Source: Rhodospirillales bacterium
GTDB taxonomy: Bacteria > Pseudomonadota > Alphaproteobacteria > Rhodospirillales > Casp-alpha2
Reading direction: 5' to 3'
DNA length: 35,167 nt
NCBI GenBank assembly: GCA_013203955.1
Contig: JABMOY010000003.1
Span: forward strand, 1-35,167
In this document: one piece after another, positions 16,822 to 24,812 of the stretch
Position numbering within the stretch: position 1 is the stretch's first letter
Layout of the letters: every line of letters starts with the position of its first letter
The notes under the pieces: model-generated
Told to the model about the DNA's origin: nothing
Database searches by the model: none
Seen by the model: only the letters and a program-made list of their open reading frames with translations
Translations under genes and position numbers: made by a program

Positions 16822-16852
16822 CCCCGCGGACCTTGCTCAGGACGCGGGTTTT
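16822..16852 (+). terminator. Intrinsic terminator after the 55-residue protein gene
   Basis: CCCGCG (16823-16828) pairs with CGCGGG (16843-16848), with an inner CCT/AGG pair and a 5-base loop, followed at once by TTTT. It overlaps the end of the convergent DUF4170 gene. Confidence 0.75.
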
Positions 16853-17102
16853 ATCGGTCCGACGTCCGTTCATGGAAATCTATCGGGTGGTCCGGGTCCA
16901 GCATCCTGTGTAGGTGGACGATCACGTATTTGACGTTGGCCTCGTCAACGCGGCCTTGGCTGGCGCCGCGCCAGGCTTTCAAGGCGGAATCGTGGTCGGG
17001 GAAAATGCCGACGATGTCGAGGCCGTCCGAATCAACAAAATCGGTTCCTTGTGGGTCCGCGACCTCGCCGCCGAAAACCAGATGCAAAAGGGGGTTGTCC
17101 AT
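16851..17102 (-). CDS. DUF4170-type small protein
   Basis: An 83-residue protein of unknown function. LHLVFGGEV near the start, GLDIVGIFPDHDSALKAWRG in the middle and YVIVHLHRMLDP near the end match the alphaproteobacterial DUF4170 pattern as I remember it. The start at 17102 is set by AGGAG 7 bases upstream; the frame is open to an ATG at 17129, but the extra residues would read through this Shine-Dalgarno. It is divergent from the GST gene and convergent with the 55-residue protein gene, with which it shares the terminator region. Confidence 0.85.
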   Translation of the reverse strand: MDNPLLHLVFGGEVADPQGTDFVDSDGLDIVGIFPDHDSALKAWRGASQGRVDEANVKYVIVHLHRMLDPDHPIDFHERTSDR

Positions 17103-17180
17103 GTCATATCTCCTAAAGGATTTTTCCAACCTTAATGATCGGCGATGGCGGCTGCAATTGCTGATAAGGATTTAAAAACA

Positions 17181-17876
17181 ATGATCGATCTCTATTCCTG
17201 GCCAACCCCCAACGGGCACAAAATCCACATCATGTTGGAAGAAACCGGCCTGCCCTACCGGGTTCACGCCATTGACATCAACAAGGGTGATCAGTTCGAC
17301 CCCGAATACCTAAAACTCAACCCCAACAACAAGATGCCGACCCTTGTCGATTCTGACGGTCCCGATGGCCAGCCCTATTCGCTTTTTGAATCGGGTGCCA
17401 TTTTGATGTACCTGGCGGAAAAGACCGGAAAATTCATGCCAACGGACATGAGTGAGCGTTACCTTGTCATCCAGTGGTTGATGTTCCAGATGGGTGCCAT
17501 CGGGCCGATGTTCGGGCAAGCCCACCACTTCCGCCAATATGCGCCTGAAAAAATCCCCTACGCCGTCGATCGTTATACCAACGAGGCCGGTCGGATTTAC
17601 GGCGTTCTCGACCGCCGCCTGGGCGAGGCCGAGTATCTTGCCGGCGATTACTCCATCGCCGACATCGCCGCCTTTCCCTGGACCCGATCATACGAACGCC
17701 AAGGCCAAAGCATCGACGATTTCCCCAACGTCAAACGCTGGTTCGACGCCATCAACGCCCGCCCGGCCGTTATCGAAGGGCTAAAGGTCCTGGCCGACCG
17801 CCGCAAAGACGGTTGGGAAAAGGACGCCGAGGCCGTAAATAACCTGTTTGGCAACGCGCAATACCAACGGCGGTAA
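17181..17876 (+). CDS. yfcG: Nu-class glutathione transferase / disulfide-bond oxidoreductase (YfcG-like)
   Basis: Thioredoxin-fold GST of the YfcG/YghU type, known in E. coli as a glutathione-dependent disulfide reductase. Diagnostic segments are MIDLYSWPTPNGHKI at the start, IDINKGDQFDPEYL, NPNNKMPTLVD, SLFESGAILMYLAEKTG and GQAHHFRQYAPEKIPYAVDRY. YSIADIAAFPW marks the C-terminal helical domain. I chose the ATG at 17181, with AAGGA 10 bases upstream, giving 231 residues and matching the E. coli N-terminus; the frame opens further up to 17145. It is followed by a strong GC-rich hairpin. Function is inferred from homologues. Confidence 0.93.
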   Translation: MIDLYSWPTPNGHKIHIMLEETGLPYRVHAIDINKGDQFDPEYLKLNPNNKMPTLVDSDGPDGQPYSLFESGAILMYLAEKTGKFMPTDMSERYLVIQWLMFQMGAIGPMFGQAHHFRQYAPEKIPYAVDRYTNEAGRIYGVLDRRLGEAEYLAGDYSIADIAAFPWTRSYERQGQSIDDFPNVKRWFDAINARPAVIEGLKVLADRRKDGWEKDAEAVNNLFGNAQYQRR

Positions 17877-17895
17877 CGCCCGACGGCCTTCTCCG

Positions 17896-17921
17896 AGGGG
17901 GCTTCTCAGCAAAAGCCCCCT
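17896..17921 (+). terminator. GC-rich hairpin after the GST gene
   Basis: Perfect 9-bp stem AGGGGGCTT (17896-17904) / AAGCCCCCT (17913-17921) with an 8-base loop, 20 bases after the GST stop. AT-rich sequence follows, but no clean T-run; a likely terminator. Confidence 0.65.
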
Positions 17922-18114
17922 AATCACAACTTTTAAGAGTCTAAATGACCCTGCTTGTGAGGAGTGCAAGATCACCCCTTAGCGTTGATAAGAGCCCTAT
18001 GAGTCTAATATAGAAACATTATTTATCAGATAGTTAAGATGTATAATTTGTAAATTAATTAGACAATTGACTGTTTTATAATAAATATTTAAACTGTGTA
18101 AATATTTAGTTAAC
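17922..18114 (+). other. AT-rich upstream region of the cyclase gene
   Basis: This 193-bp non-coding stretch is clearly more AT-rich than its surroundings, most strongly from about 18000 to 18114. It contains the candidate cyclase promoter. No ORF or obvious operator palindrome was found. Confidence 0.5.
18067..18095 (+). promoter_or_regulatory. Candidate promoter of the HTH-cyclase gene
   Basis: TTGACT (18067-18072), a 17-bp spacer and TAAACT (18090-18095). The predicted start would be about 12-14 bases before the ATG at 18115. That leaves almost no leader, which fits the lack of a Shine-Dalgarno. A second TATAAT-like hexamer lies at 18077-18082. Confidence 0.5.
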
Positions 18115-19662
18115 ATGTATAATGCGTTTGCGGGGACAAGCATTGTGCTGACAAGCAGACAACTAATGAAGCGCGCCGGCATTTCCCGGGCGACGCTCAA
18201 CAATTACATCCAGTCGGGTATTCTGCCCAAACCGGTTGTCAAGAAAGCTGAGCCGGGGGCCGGTCGAGCGCCTCGTATCGGCCATTTTCCCGATTTCTCT
18301 CTCGAAATTATCGATCGCGTAGCGGAATTGAAGAAGCGCGGCATTAAAATGGCAGATGTCGTGTCGATGATCGACCACGATCAGGAAAAAGCCAAGGGCC
18401 CCACCCCCGACAAGAGCCGGATGGACAGGCGGAAATCCGAAGGTACCGCCAAAATCATCCCCGGCGACGGTTTGCAACTGACGTTGGATCAGGTCACCGG
18501 CCCCGCCTATCTGGTCAACGGTAATTTTGAGGTCGAATGGGCAAACCAGGAAGCCCGGGAGGAAATTCTTGGGACCAGCGGTGGCATTTCCGGCGAAATC
18601 ACTGAACGCAATCTGTTTTCCCTATGCCTTCGTAGTGGCCCCGTCCGTCACGCCGACGGCGCCGAAGACCTTCTGAAATTTCATTTGGGCATCGCCAAGC
18701 GTCGGCTGTCGAAATCGGTGCTGTTGTCCACCGACGTCGATCTCAGCGATCCGGAAGTCGATATTCTGGCCCGTCTTTATGACGAGTCGGAACCTGCGGA
18801 ACCCGGCATGGTCCTGCATGCCCAGATCAATCTGGCGCCCAGGGGGGAAAAAGACCGGTGGTTCGACGTCTATGCGTCGTTTTTCCGCGAAGGCGTGTTC
18901 TTCGCCTTTTCACCGATGGACGCGGATCATGATTCGTTGATGGCGCTTCTCGCCCGCCGTGACATCGTCATTCGCGACCTGCTGAAAAGGCGAAAGCCCT
19001 ATCTGACGCCTCTAGCCGTGGTCGTCGCCGACATCCAGAATTCCGTGAAGATCTGTGCCGACCTGCCGCCGGAGGAATATTTCGAACTGATCAATCAGGT
19101 CTGGGGGGCGATGGAGCCCAAGCTCCGCAACTATTACGCCACTTACGGTAAGCACGTCGGCGACGGTATGGTTTATTACTTCTTCCCGCAGCCGGATTCC
19201 AATTATGTCCTCAACGCCTTGCGCTGCGCCCATGAAATGAAGGCGGTGATGGAAGATATCAGCGCCGAATGGAAAAAGCGCAAGAACTGGACCAACGATC
19301 TGATGCTCAACATCGGGCTGGTCGAAGGCCGCGAATGGTTCGGCACTTATCAGACACCCACCCACATCGAGTTCACGGTGCTTGGCGATACCATCAACAT
19401 GGCCGGGCGGCTTAGCGATTTCGCCCGCGAGGGGTCGGTCTGGGTGACCAAGAACATGCTTGGCCAATTGACGGAGAAGGAACGCCAAACCATGGTTTTC
19501 GGTATTCGCCGCCAAGACCGTGAAGGCGGGGACATTCTGGTTCCCAATACCTATTCCCGAATTTCCAATCTGGTCGACCTCGACAATCCGAAATACGAAA
19601 AATTCCGCGACATCGCCGTGCTGCCGGTGGCGGAAGTCGTCAACGTGGAACTGAAGGATTAG
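18115..19662 (+). CDS. MerR-like HTH fused to a class III adenylate/guanylate cyclase
   Basis: A 515-residue protein that joins a DNA-binding head to a cyclic-nucleotide-forming tail. Residues about 12-86 look like a MerR-type winged HTH (TSRQLMKRAGISRATLNNYI, then a turn and a helix ending VVSMI). A middle region (about 118-270) resembles a PAS-type sensor. The class III cyclase domain spans about 298-485: metal ligands D306 (VVADIQNS) and D350 (GKHVGDGM), and GDTINMAGRL with N428 and R432 for the transition state. K346 and T421 at the base-contact positions favour ATP over GTP. No membrane segment is seen. No Shine-Dalgarno precedes the ATG; a GTG at 18145 is an alternative start. A paralogous coiled-coil gene lies 64 bp downstream. 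Cyclase assignment is strong; the HTH and PAS assignments are moderate. Confidence 0.88.
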   Translation: MYNAFAGTSIVLTSRQLMKRAGISRATLNNYIQSGILPKPVVKKAEPGAGRAPRIGHFPDFSLEIIDRVAELKKRGIKMADVVSMIDHDQEKAKGPTPDKSRMDRRKSEGTAKIIPGDGLQLTLDQVTGPAYLVNGNFEVEWANQEAREEILGTSGGISGEITERNLFSLCLRSGPVRHADGAEDLLKFHLGIAKRRLSKSVLLSTDVDLSDPEVDILARLYDESEPAEPGMVLHAQINLAPRGEKDRWFDVYASFFREGVFFAFSPMDADHDSLMALLARRDIVIRDLLKRRKPYLTPLAVVVADIQNSVKICADLPPEEYFELINQVWGAMEPKLRNYYATYGKHVGDGMVYYFFPQPDSNYVLNALRCAHEMKAVMEDISAEWKKRKNWTNDLMLNIGLVEGREWFGTYQTPTHIEFTVLGDTINMAGRLSDFAREGSVWVTKNMLGQLTEKERQTMVFGIRRQDREGGDILVPNTYSRISNLVDLDNPKYEKFRDIAVLPVAEVVNVELKD

Positions 19663-19726
19663 TCGAAGTTATTTGGTTTTAAAAAACGAATCTTCTCAAT
19701 GGAAGAAAACCTGAGGGAACAATAAA

Positions 19727-20533
19727 ATGGTTACTTATGAAACGTGGGATTACTTAGATCACTTAAAGTCTCTTGGGGAACTGCACAGTATTATAGACTG
19801 TCAGCATGATCCCGGCACTCAGGAGGCTATGGCAGACCTAGTCACGGAAGTGGAGACCGCTACTGCGGTAATCGTCAAGAATGTGGAGAACGTCCTTGAC
19901 AGAATCCATTCTGAGGCCGAAGCGGCAAGTGAAAGAATCACGGTCGGGGCGACCACTACCGTCGCCGGCATCAAGGAGGAAACGACAAAAGCGGCGGCCA
20001 AGCTCCTTCGTGATGTTGAGACGGGGGAGGACGAAAAGAGCGCCGCCCGGGCGGCTGGAAGGATTCTCGAGGAAGCCACCGTCACATCTATCAAACTGAA
20101 ACAACGGGCAGAAAAAGCCATCGCCTCGATCGCCGAGAAGGTGGATGTCGCCGTCGCCAACGTCAACCGGTCGCTCGAAGACGCGGTCCGCGATCTGGTC
20201 GAATTGGGGCAGAACGCGGTCCTGAAGGCGGACGAGGAGGGAAAAGAGGCCGCCGCCAAGGCCATCGAATCCTTGGCGCGGGCCACGGAAAAAGTGAACC
20301 GAGTCGCCGAGGAGGCCACCGCCAAGCTGCATAAGGCGGCTGAGGAGGCGATCGAGTTGGTGGAGAAAGCAGCGCGAGAGGCGACGGTCACCATCGAGCG
20401 CGCCATCGACGACGCCAACGAGAAGATTTTCGAGGTCACCGAGTCGGCGATTGTGAACGCCGTGGGCGCGGAGGAAGTGGAGTATTTCGACATCGACGCT
20501 CTGAAGAAAAAATGGGGCAGGAAGGACGGATGA
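19727..20533 (+). CDS. Ala/Glu-rich coiled-coil protein, paralogue B
   Basis: Function unknown. A 268-residue, almost wholly helical protein without membrane segment or catalytic motif. It matches the protein at 6420-7286 from end to end: KSLGELH near 14-20, a long Ala-rich helical middle, then IDDANEKIFEVTESAI and YFDIDALKKKWGRK at the C-terminus. GAGGGA lies 8 bases before the ATG, so the start is good. It follows the HTH-cyclase gene by 64 bases on the same strand, and co-transcription is plausible. Phasin, apolipoprotein-like or filament-forming roles are possible; none can be read from sequence. The conserved aromatic-acidic-basic C-terminal tail looks like a docking peptide (inference). 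Confidence 0.87.
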   Translation: MVTYETWDYLDHLKSLGELHSIIDCQHDPGTQEAMADLVTEVETATAVIVKNVENVLDRIHSEAEAASERITVGATTTVAGIKEETTKAAAKLLRDVETGEDEKSAARAAGRILEEATVTSIKLKQRAEKAIASIAEKVDVAVANVNRSLEDAVRDLVELGQNAVLKADEEGKEAAAKAIESLARATEKVNRVAEEATAKLHKAAEEAIELVEKAAREATVTIERAIDDANEKIFEVTESAIVNAVGAEEVEYFDIDALKKKWGRKDG

Positions 20534-20545
20534 CGGCTTTGCCCC

Positions 20546-21025
20546 CTACCCTTTATCCCGCAACAGCCTTGCTTTATCCCGGTCCCAATCGCGCTGTTTG
20601 ACGGTTTGGCGCTTGTCGTGCTGGCGCTTGCCTTCGGCCAGGGCCAGTTCGACCTTGGCCATGCCGCGCTTATTGAAATAGATTGACAACGGCAACAGCG
20701 TCATGCCCTTGCGGTTGATGGCGCCCAGCAGCTTTTCGATTTCACGGCGGTGCAGCAACAGTTTGCGGATTTGACGGGGTTCGTGGCTGGTCCCGCCGGA
20801 TGCCGAATATTCCGGGATATAGGCGTTGTTCAGGTAAAGCTCGCCGCCTCTGTCGGACGCATAGGCCTCGCCGATGGACGCCCGGCCCAAACGCAACGAC
20901 TTGACCTCGGACCCCAGAAGCATGATCCCTGCTTCGAAGGTTTCGCCGATGGTGTAATCGCGGCGGGCTTTGCGGTTTTGAACGGCGAGACGCCCGGGGG
21001 CGCTCTTTTTCTTCTTTACGGCCAT
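20546..21025 (-). CDS. smpB: SsrA-binding protein SmpB
   Basis: Partner of tmRNA in trans-translation, rescuing stalled ribosomes. The 159 residues carry the typical N-terminal [39 protein letters not shown] and the basic C-terminal tail ([23 protein letters not shown]) that enters the decoding centre. It follows dapA on the minus strand with a 31-bp gap, so the two are probably co-transcribed; dapA-smpB is a common alphaproteobacterial pair. The tmRNA gene itself is not in the window. It converges with the coiled-coil gene, 12 bp apart. Confidence 0.97.
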   Translation of the reverse strand: MAVKKKKSAPGRLAVQNRKARRDYTIGETFEAGIMLLGSEVKSLRLGRASIGEAYASDRGGELYLNNAYIPEYSASGGTSHEPRQIRKLLLHRREIEKLLGAINRKGMTLLPLSIYFNKRGMAKVELALAEGKRQHDKRQTVKQRDWDRDKARLLRDKG

Positions 21026-21056
21026 GACCTTCCGGCGCCCCTACAGCCCGGGCCGT

Positions 21057-21932
21057 TTAGTTGAGTAACCCGGCGTCAACCAGTGCGTCTTTAACCCGTT
21101 TTTTGTTGGCGTCGCTGATGTCGGTCATCGGCAGGCGGGTTTCGCCCGTGCATTTGCCCATCAAGCCGGCGGCGTATTTGACCGGGCCGGGGCTGGTCTC
21201 CGAGAACATCGCCTGGTGCAAGGGCATCAGCCGGTCTTGTAGATCCATGACCGTATCCAGGTCGCGGTCCCGCCAGGCCTTTTGCAGGTCCGAACACATC
21301 CGGGGCGCGATGTTGGCGGTCACCGAAATGGTTCCCGCCCCGCCGGCCGCCAGATAAGGCACCGTAGTGCCGTCTTCGCCGGTCAACAGGCAGAAATCCT
21401 TGCCGATAGCGAGCCGGGTCTGGATCGGCCGCGCCAGATCGCAGGTCGCGTCCTTGACGCCGACGATGTTGGGCAGCTTGGCCAGACGGGCCATGGTTTC
21501 GACGCTCATATCGACGACGCTGCGGCCCGGAATGTTGTAGATGAGAATGGGAATGTCACAGGCGTCGTTGATCGCCTTGTAATGCAGGTACAGCCCTTCT
21601 TGCGTCGGCTTGTTGTAATAAGGCATGACCACCAGTGCGCCGGATGCCCCCGCCATCTTCGCGTGTTGGGTCAACATGATGGCTTCTTCGGTGGAATTGG
21701 ACCCGGTGCCGGCGATTACCGGAACCTTGCCGGCCGCCGCTTCGATGCAGATTTCGGTGACGCGCATGTGCTCATCATGGGTGAGCGTCGGCGATTCGCC
21801 TGTCGTGCCGCAAGGAACCAAGCCTTCCGAGCCTTCCTCGACTTGCCATTCGACGAAAGATTGAAAGGCGGTTTCGTCAACCTTTCCGTCCTTGAACGGC
21901 GTAATCAGGGCGGGCATTGACCCCTGAAACAT
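21057..21932 (-). CDS. dapA: 4-hydroxy-tetrahydrodipicolinate synthase
   Basis: Condenses pyruvate with aspartate semialdehyde in lysine/diaminopimelate synthesis. The Schiff-base lysine is K160 (GVKDAT), with Y132 (IYNIPGR), R137 and the CGTTGES motif at 41-47 completing the active site. The length of 291 is standard. AAGGAGG stands 6 bases before the ATG. The gene is divergent from the lytic transglycosylase gene and leads the dapA-smpB unit; dapA and a murein enzyme side by side are both related to cell-wall supply and remodelling, though this may be coincidence. Confidence 0.97.
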   Translation of the reverse strand: MFQGSMPALITPFKDGKVDETAFQSFVEWQVEEGSEGLVPCGTTGESPTLTHDEHMRVTEICIEAAAGKVPVIAGTGSNSTEEAIMLTQHAKMAGASGALVVMPYYNKPTQEGLYLHYKAINDACDIPILIYNIPGRSVVDMSVETMARLAKLPNIVGVKDATCDLARPIQTRLAIGKDFCLLTGEDGTTVPYLAAGGAGTISVTANIAPRMCSDLQKAWRDRDLDTVMDLQDRLMPLHQAMFSETSPGPVKYAAGLMGKCTGETRLPMTDISDANKKRVKDALVDAGLLN

Positions 21933-22058
21933 GTTTCCCTCCTTGAATTAGCTTTATTGAGCGGCGAACATACTCTCAATGGCATCCAGGCGGCAAGCAA
22001 CTTGGGCGAATTTCCCCGAAAGCGCCGCCTTTGGTTCGATTGGCCGATAGGGGCTCGT

Positions 22059-24053
22059 GTGCAGAAAACCATCAAGACGAGAAGCCTCGCTGTTGGGGTT
22101 GCGATTTGTCTGCTGACCACCCTTGGTTGGGCTCAGCCTAGCATCGCCGATATTTTACCCGCGCCTGAGGCCCGTTCCGTCAGTGAAGCCCTGAAGGCGG
22201 TTGATGAGAAAAACTCCTTCCGCGCCAAGGCTTCGTTCCGGAAAATAAAAAATCCCCTGGCCCGGAAAATCGTCACCTGGGCGCGCCTGAGCCAGCCCGA
22301 CCCCAAGGCCAGCTTCGCCGAAATTGCCGGCTTCATGGCTGAAAACCCAGACTGGCCGGACAATAAGGAACTTCAGCGCCGGGCCGAGGAAGCCATGAGT
22401 GGCCAAGCCGATGCGGAGGCGACACTCAATTGGTTTAAAGACAAAAAACCGCTTAGCGGCGACGGCATGGCCAGCCTGGGCGAGGCATTGATGGCATCGG
22501 GGCGGACGGCTGAGGCTAAAAAGCTTCTTCGCAAAGCCTGGATCAATGGCGATTTCACCAAACGCCGGGCCCGCGCTTTTTATAAGCGCCACCGCCGCCT
22601 GCTCGGCATTGACGACCACTGGCAAAGGTTGGACCGGCTGCTGTGGAAGGGCCGCTATTGGCCGGTTCGGCGGATGATGTGGAAGGTCAAACCCGATTAC
22701 CGGGCCTTGGCGGTGGCCCGGATGTTCCTCCGCCAACGGCGCGGCAACGTCGATACCGCCATCGCCAAGGTGCCCGATCACTTAAATAACGATCCCGGCC
22801 TGATCTACGAGCGACTGCGTTGGCGCCGGCGGCGGGGGAAATATGAAGGCGCCATGGAGATTTTGGACAATCCGCCGAACGATCTGATCCATCCCCAACG
22901 GTGGTGGGTGGAACGCGCCGCCGTCGCCCGTCAGGCGCTTCAGAAAGGCCATGTCTCCGACGCTTACCGGCTGGCTAGAAACCATGGATTGAAATCAGGC
23001 AAGGAATTCGCCGAAGCCGAATGGCTGTCGGGGTGGATCGCCCTGCAATTCCTGAACGACGCCCCTTCTGCGAAAGATCATTTCCTGGCCATGTACAAAG
23101 TCGTCAAATTTCCGGTCAGCCGCGCCCGTGGGGCCTATTGGGCGGGCCGCGCTTTTAGCGCCTTAAACGACAAGGACAGTGCCGATATTTGGTATCGCAA
23201 GGCAGCCCTTCATTCGACGACCTATTACGGCCAACTGTCGGCGGCCCGGCTACGCCCCGGGGACGGCCTTGAAATGTCTCAGCAAGCGCAACCGGGCGGA
23301 CGCCAAGAAAAAGCCTTTGAGGCCCAAGAACTTGTCGCCGCCGTCAGGTTGTTGGCGGAAATTGGAGAACAAGATCGGCTCAAGCCCTTCATTCTGCGTC
23401 TCAATGAGATGGCGAAATCGCCTGATTGGAAAATTCTTACGGCTGCCTTGGCCGAGGCCAGCGGGCGCCCGGACCTGTCCGTTTCGATTGCCAAACGTGC
23501 CGCCCGCAAAGGGCTAGCGCTCAACGATGCCGCCTATCCTTCCCTGATCCCGCCGCCCATGCACGTTCGCGCCGGGACCCAGACCTTGGAGGTGCCGTTG
23601 GTTTTGGCCGTCATCCGCCAGGAAAGCGTTTTTCACGTGAGCGCAAAAAGCCACGCCAACGCCCAGGGCTTGATGCAACTGCTGCCGCGCACGGCGCGCA
23701 AGGTCGCTATGCGTCTGGGCATTCCTTTTTCCAGGCGGCGCTTGGTAACCGACGGTGCCTATAACCTGACCTTGGGCCAAGCTTACCTTTCCGGTCTGGT
23801 TGAGGAGTTCAAGGGTTCTTACGTCCTCGCCTTGGCGGCCTATAACGCCGGGCCCAATCGGGCGCGGCAATGGCTCAAGCGCAATGGGGACCTGCGCAAG
23901 GCGGATGTCGATTCCATCGATTGGGTCGAAATGATTCCGTTCAACGAAACCCGGAACTACATCCAACGGGTCCTTGAAAACCTGCAGGTTTACCGCCACC
24001 GGTTGGCCCATACGGAAGTCGCGCTGGGGTTGGAGCGCGATCTCCATCAATGA
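22059..24053 (+). CDS. slt: Soluble lytic murein transglycosylase (Slt family)
   Basis: Periplasmic enzyme that cleaves peptidoglycan glycan strands to 1,6-anhydro products. I placed the start at GTG 22059, preceded by AGGGG with a 5-base gap. This gives a signal peptide (basic MQKTIKTR, then a hydrophobic stretch ending near SIA) and 664 residues. The frame is open to a TTG at 21957, which would bury the signal peptide. The central part is a superhelix of helical repeats. The catalytic GH23 domain has the glutamate in AVIRQESVFH (residue 522 from this start), GLMQLLP and LALAAYNAGPNRA. The gene is divergent from dapA and 75 bp upstream of the HAD gene. Confidence 0.93.
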   Translation: MQKTIKTRSLAVGVAICLLTTLGWAQPSIADILPAPEARSVSEALKAVDEKNSFRAKASFRKIKNPLARKIVTWARLSQPDPKASFAEIAGFMAENPDWPDNKELQRRAEEAMSGQADAEATLNWFKDKKPLSGDGMASLGEALMASGRTAEAKKLLRKAWINGDFTKRRARAFYKRHRRLLGIDDHWQRLDRLLWKGRYWPVRRMMWKVKPDYRALAVARMFLRQRRGNVDTAIAKVPDHLNNDPGLIYERLRWRRRRGKYEGAMEILDNPPNDLIHPQRWWVERAAVARQALQKGHVSDAYRLARNHGLKSGKEFAEAEWLSGWIALQFLNDAPSAKDHFLAMYKVVKFPVSRARGAYWAGRAFSALNDKDSADIWYRKAALHSTTYYGQLSAARLRPGDGLEMSQQAQPGGRQEKAFEAQELVAAVRLLAEIGEQDRLKPFILRLNEMAKSPDWKILTAALAEASGRPDLSVSIAKRAARKGLALNDAAYPSLIPPPMHVRAGTQTLEVPLVLAVIRQESVFHVSAKSHANAQGLMQLLPRTARKVAMRLGIPFSRRRLVTDGAYNLTLGQAYLSGLVEEFKGSYVLALAAYNAGPNRARQWLKRNGDLRKADVDSIDWVEMIPFNETRNYIQRVLENLQVYRHRLAHTEVALGLERDLHQ

Positions 24054-24128
24054 TTTGTGATCTCCTGCCCGGGGTGGTTGACCGGTGTCGCCGGGAGTTG
24101 CATAAAAGTCTTCCAGGAGGAAACACCA

Positions 24129-24812
24129 ATGACTGCAAAAATTAAAGATATCGACGCCTGCGTTTTCGATGCGTACGGCACCTTGTTCGACGTCAACGCC
24201 GCCGCCGCCCATTGCCGGGATGCGCTTGGCGACAAAGCCGATGAGCTGAGTGCCATCTGGCGGCTCCGGCAGTTGGAATACACTTGGCTGCGCAGCTTGA
24301 TGGATGAATACGTCGAGTTCTGGAAAGTCACCGGCGACGGCTTGGATTATGCGATGGCCAGCCTTGGCATTGAAGACGCCGCCCTGCGCGAACGGCTGAT
24401 GGACATCTACATGCGCCTTGACGCTTATCCCGAGGTCAAGGGCGTGCTGACGACGCTTAAAGCCGGCGGCTTGAAGACGGCGATCCTGTCCAATGGCTCG
24501 CCCAAGATGTTGAACTCGGCCGTTGAAAATGCCGGCATCAACGATGTTCTCGACGATACCTTTTCGGTCGAATCCGTCGGCATTTACAAGCCCCACCCCA
24601 GCGTCTATCAGATGGCGGTCGACGGCTTAAGCGTTGAAGCGGGGCGCATTTGTTTCATGTCGTCGAACGCCTGGGACGCAGCGGCGGCGGCCAATTTCGG
24701 TTTCCGGGTCGTGTGGGTTAATCGTTTCGGCCAGCCGCAGGAACGCATCCCCGGTGACCCCGAACAGGTAATCAAATCGCTGGACGGCCTGCCCCCGCTT
24801 TTGGGACTTTAA
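24129..24812 (+). CDS. Haloacid dehalogenase, type II ((S)-2-haloacid dehalogenase family)
   Basis: HAD-superfamily hydrolase of the L-2-haloacid type. The nucleophile is D14 in CVFDAYGTLFDV. The second motif SNGSPKM, the lysine of YKPHPSVYQ and the C-terminal MSSNAWDAAAAANFGF match the family; the last distinguishes it from ordinary phosphatases. The start at 24129 follows an ideal AGGAGG with 8-base spacing; 24 residues of upstream frame are discarded. 227 residues is normal. The stop overlaps the start of the hydrolase gene (TAATG), and the PLP-lyase gene follows, so three enzymes form one operon. Whether the true substrate is a haloacid is not known. Confidence 0.92.
   Translation: MTAKIKDIDACVFDAYGTLFDVNAAAAHCRDALGDKADELSAIWRLRQLEYTWLRSLMDEYVEFWKVTGDGLDYAMASLGIEDAALRERLMDIYMRLDAYPEVKGVLTTLKAGGLKTAILSNGSPKMLNSAVENAGINDVLDDTFSVESVGIYKPHPSVYQMAVDGLSVEAGRICFMSSNAWDAAAAANFGFRVVWVNRFGQPQERIPGDPEQVIKSLDGLPPLLGL

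Noticed and set aside
23514-24596. Long minus-strand ORF (360 codons) opposite slt and the HAD gene
   Set aside because: It lies antisense to two genes with strong catalytic motifs and matches no family pattern; a shadow of high-GC coding sequence.
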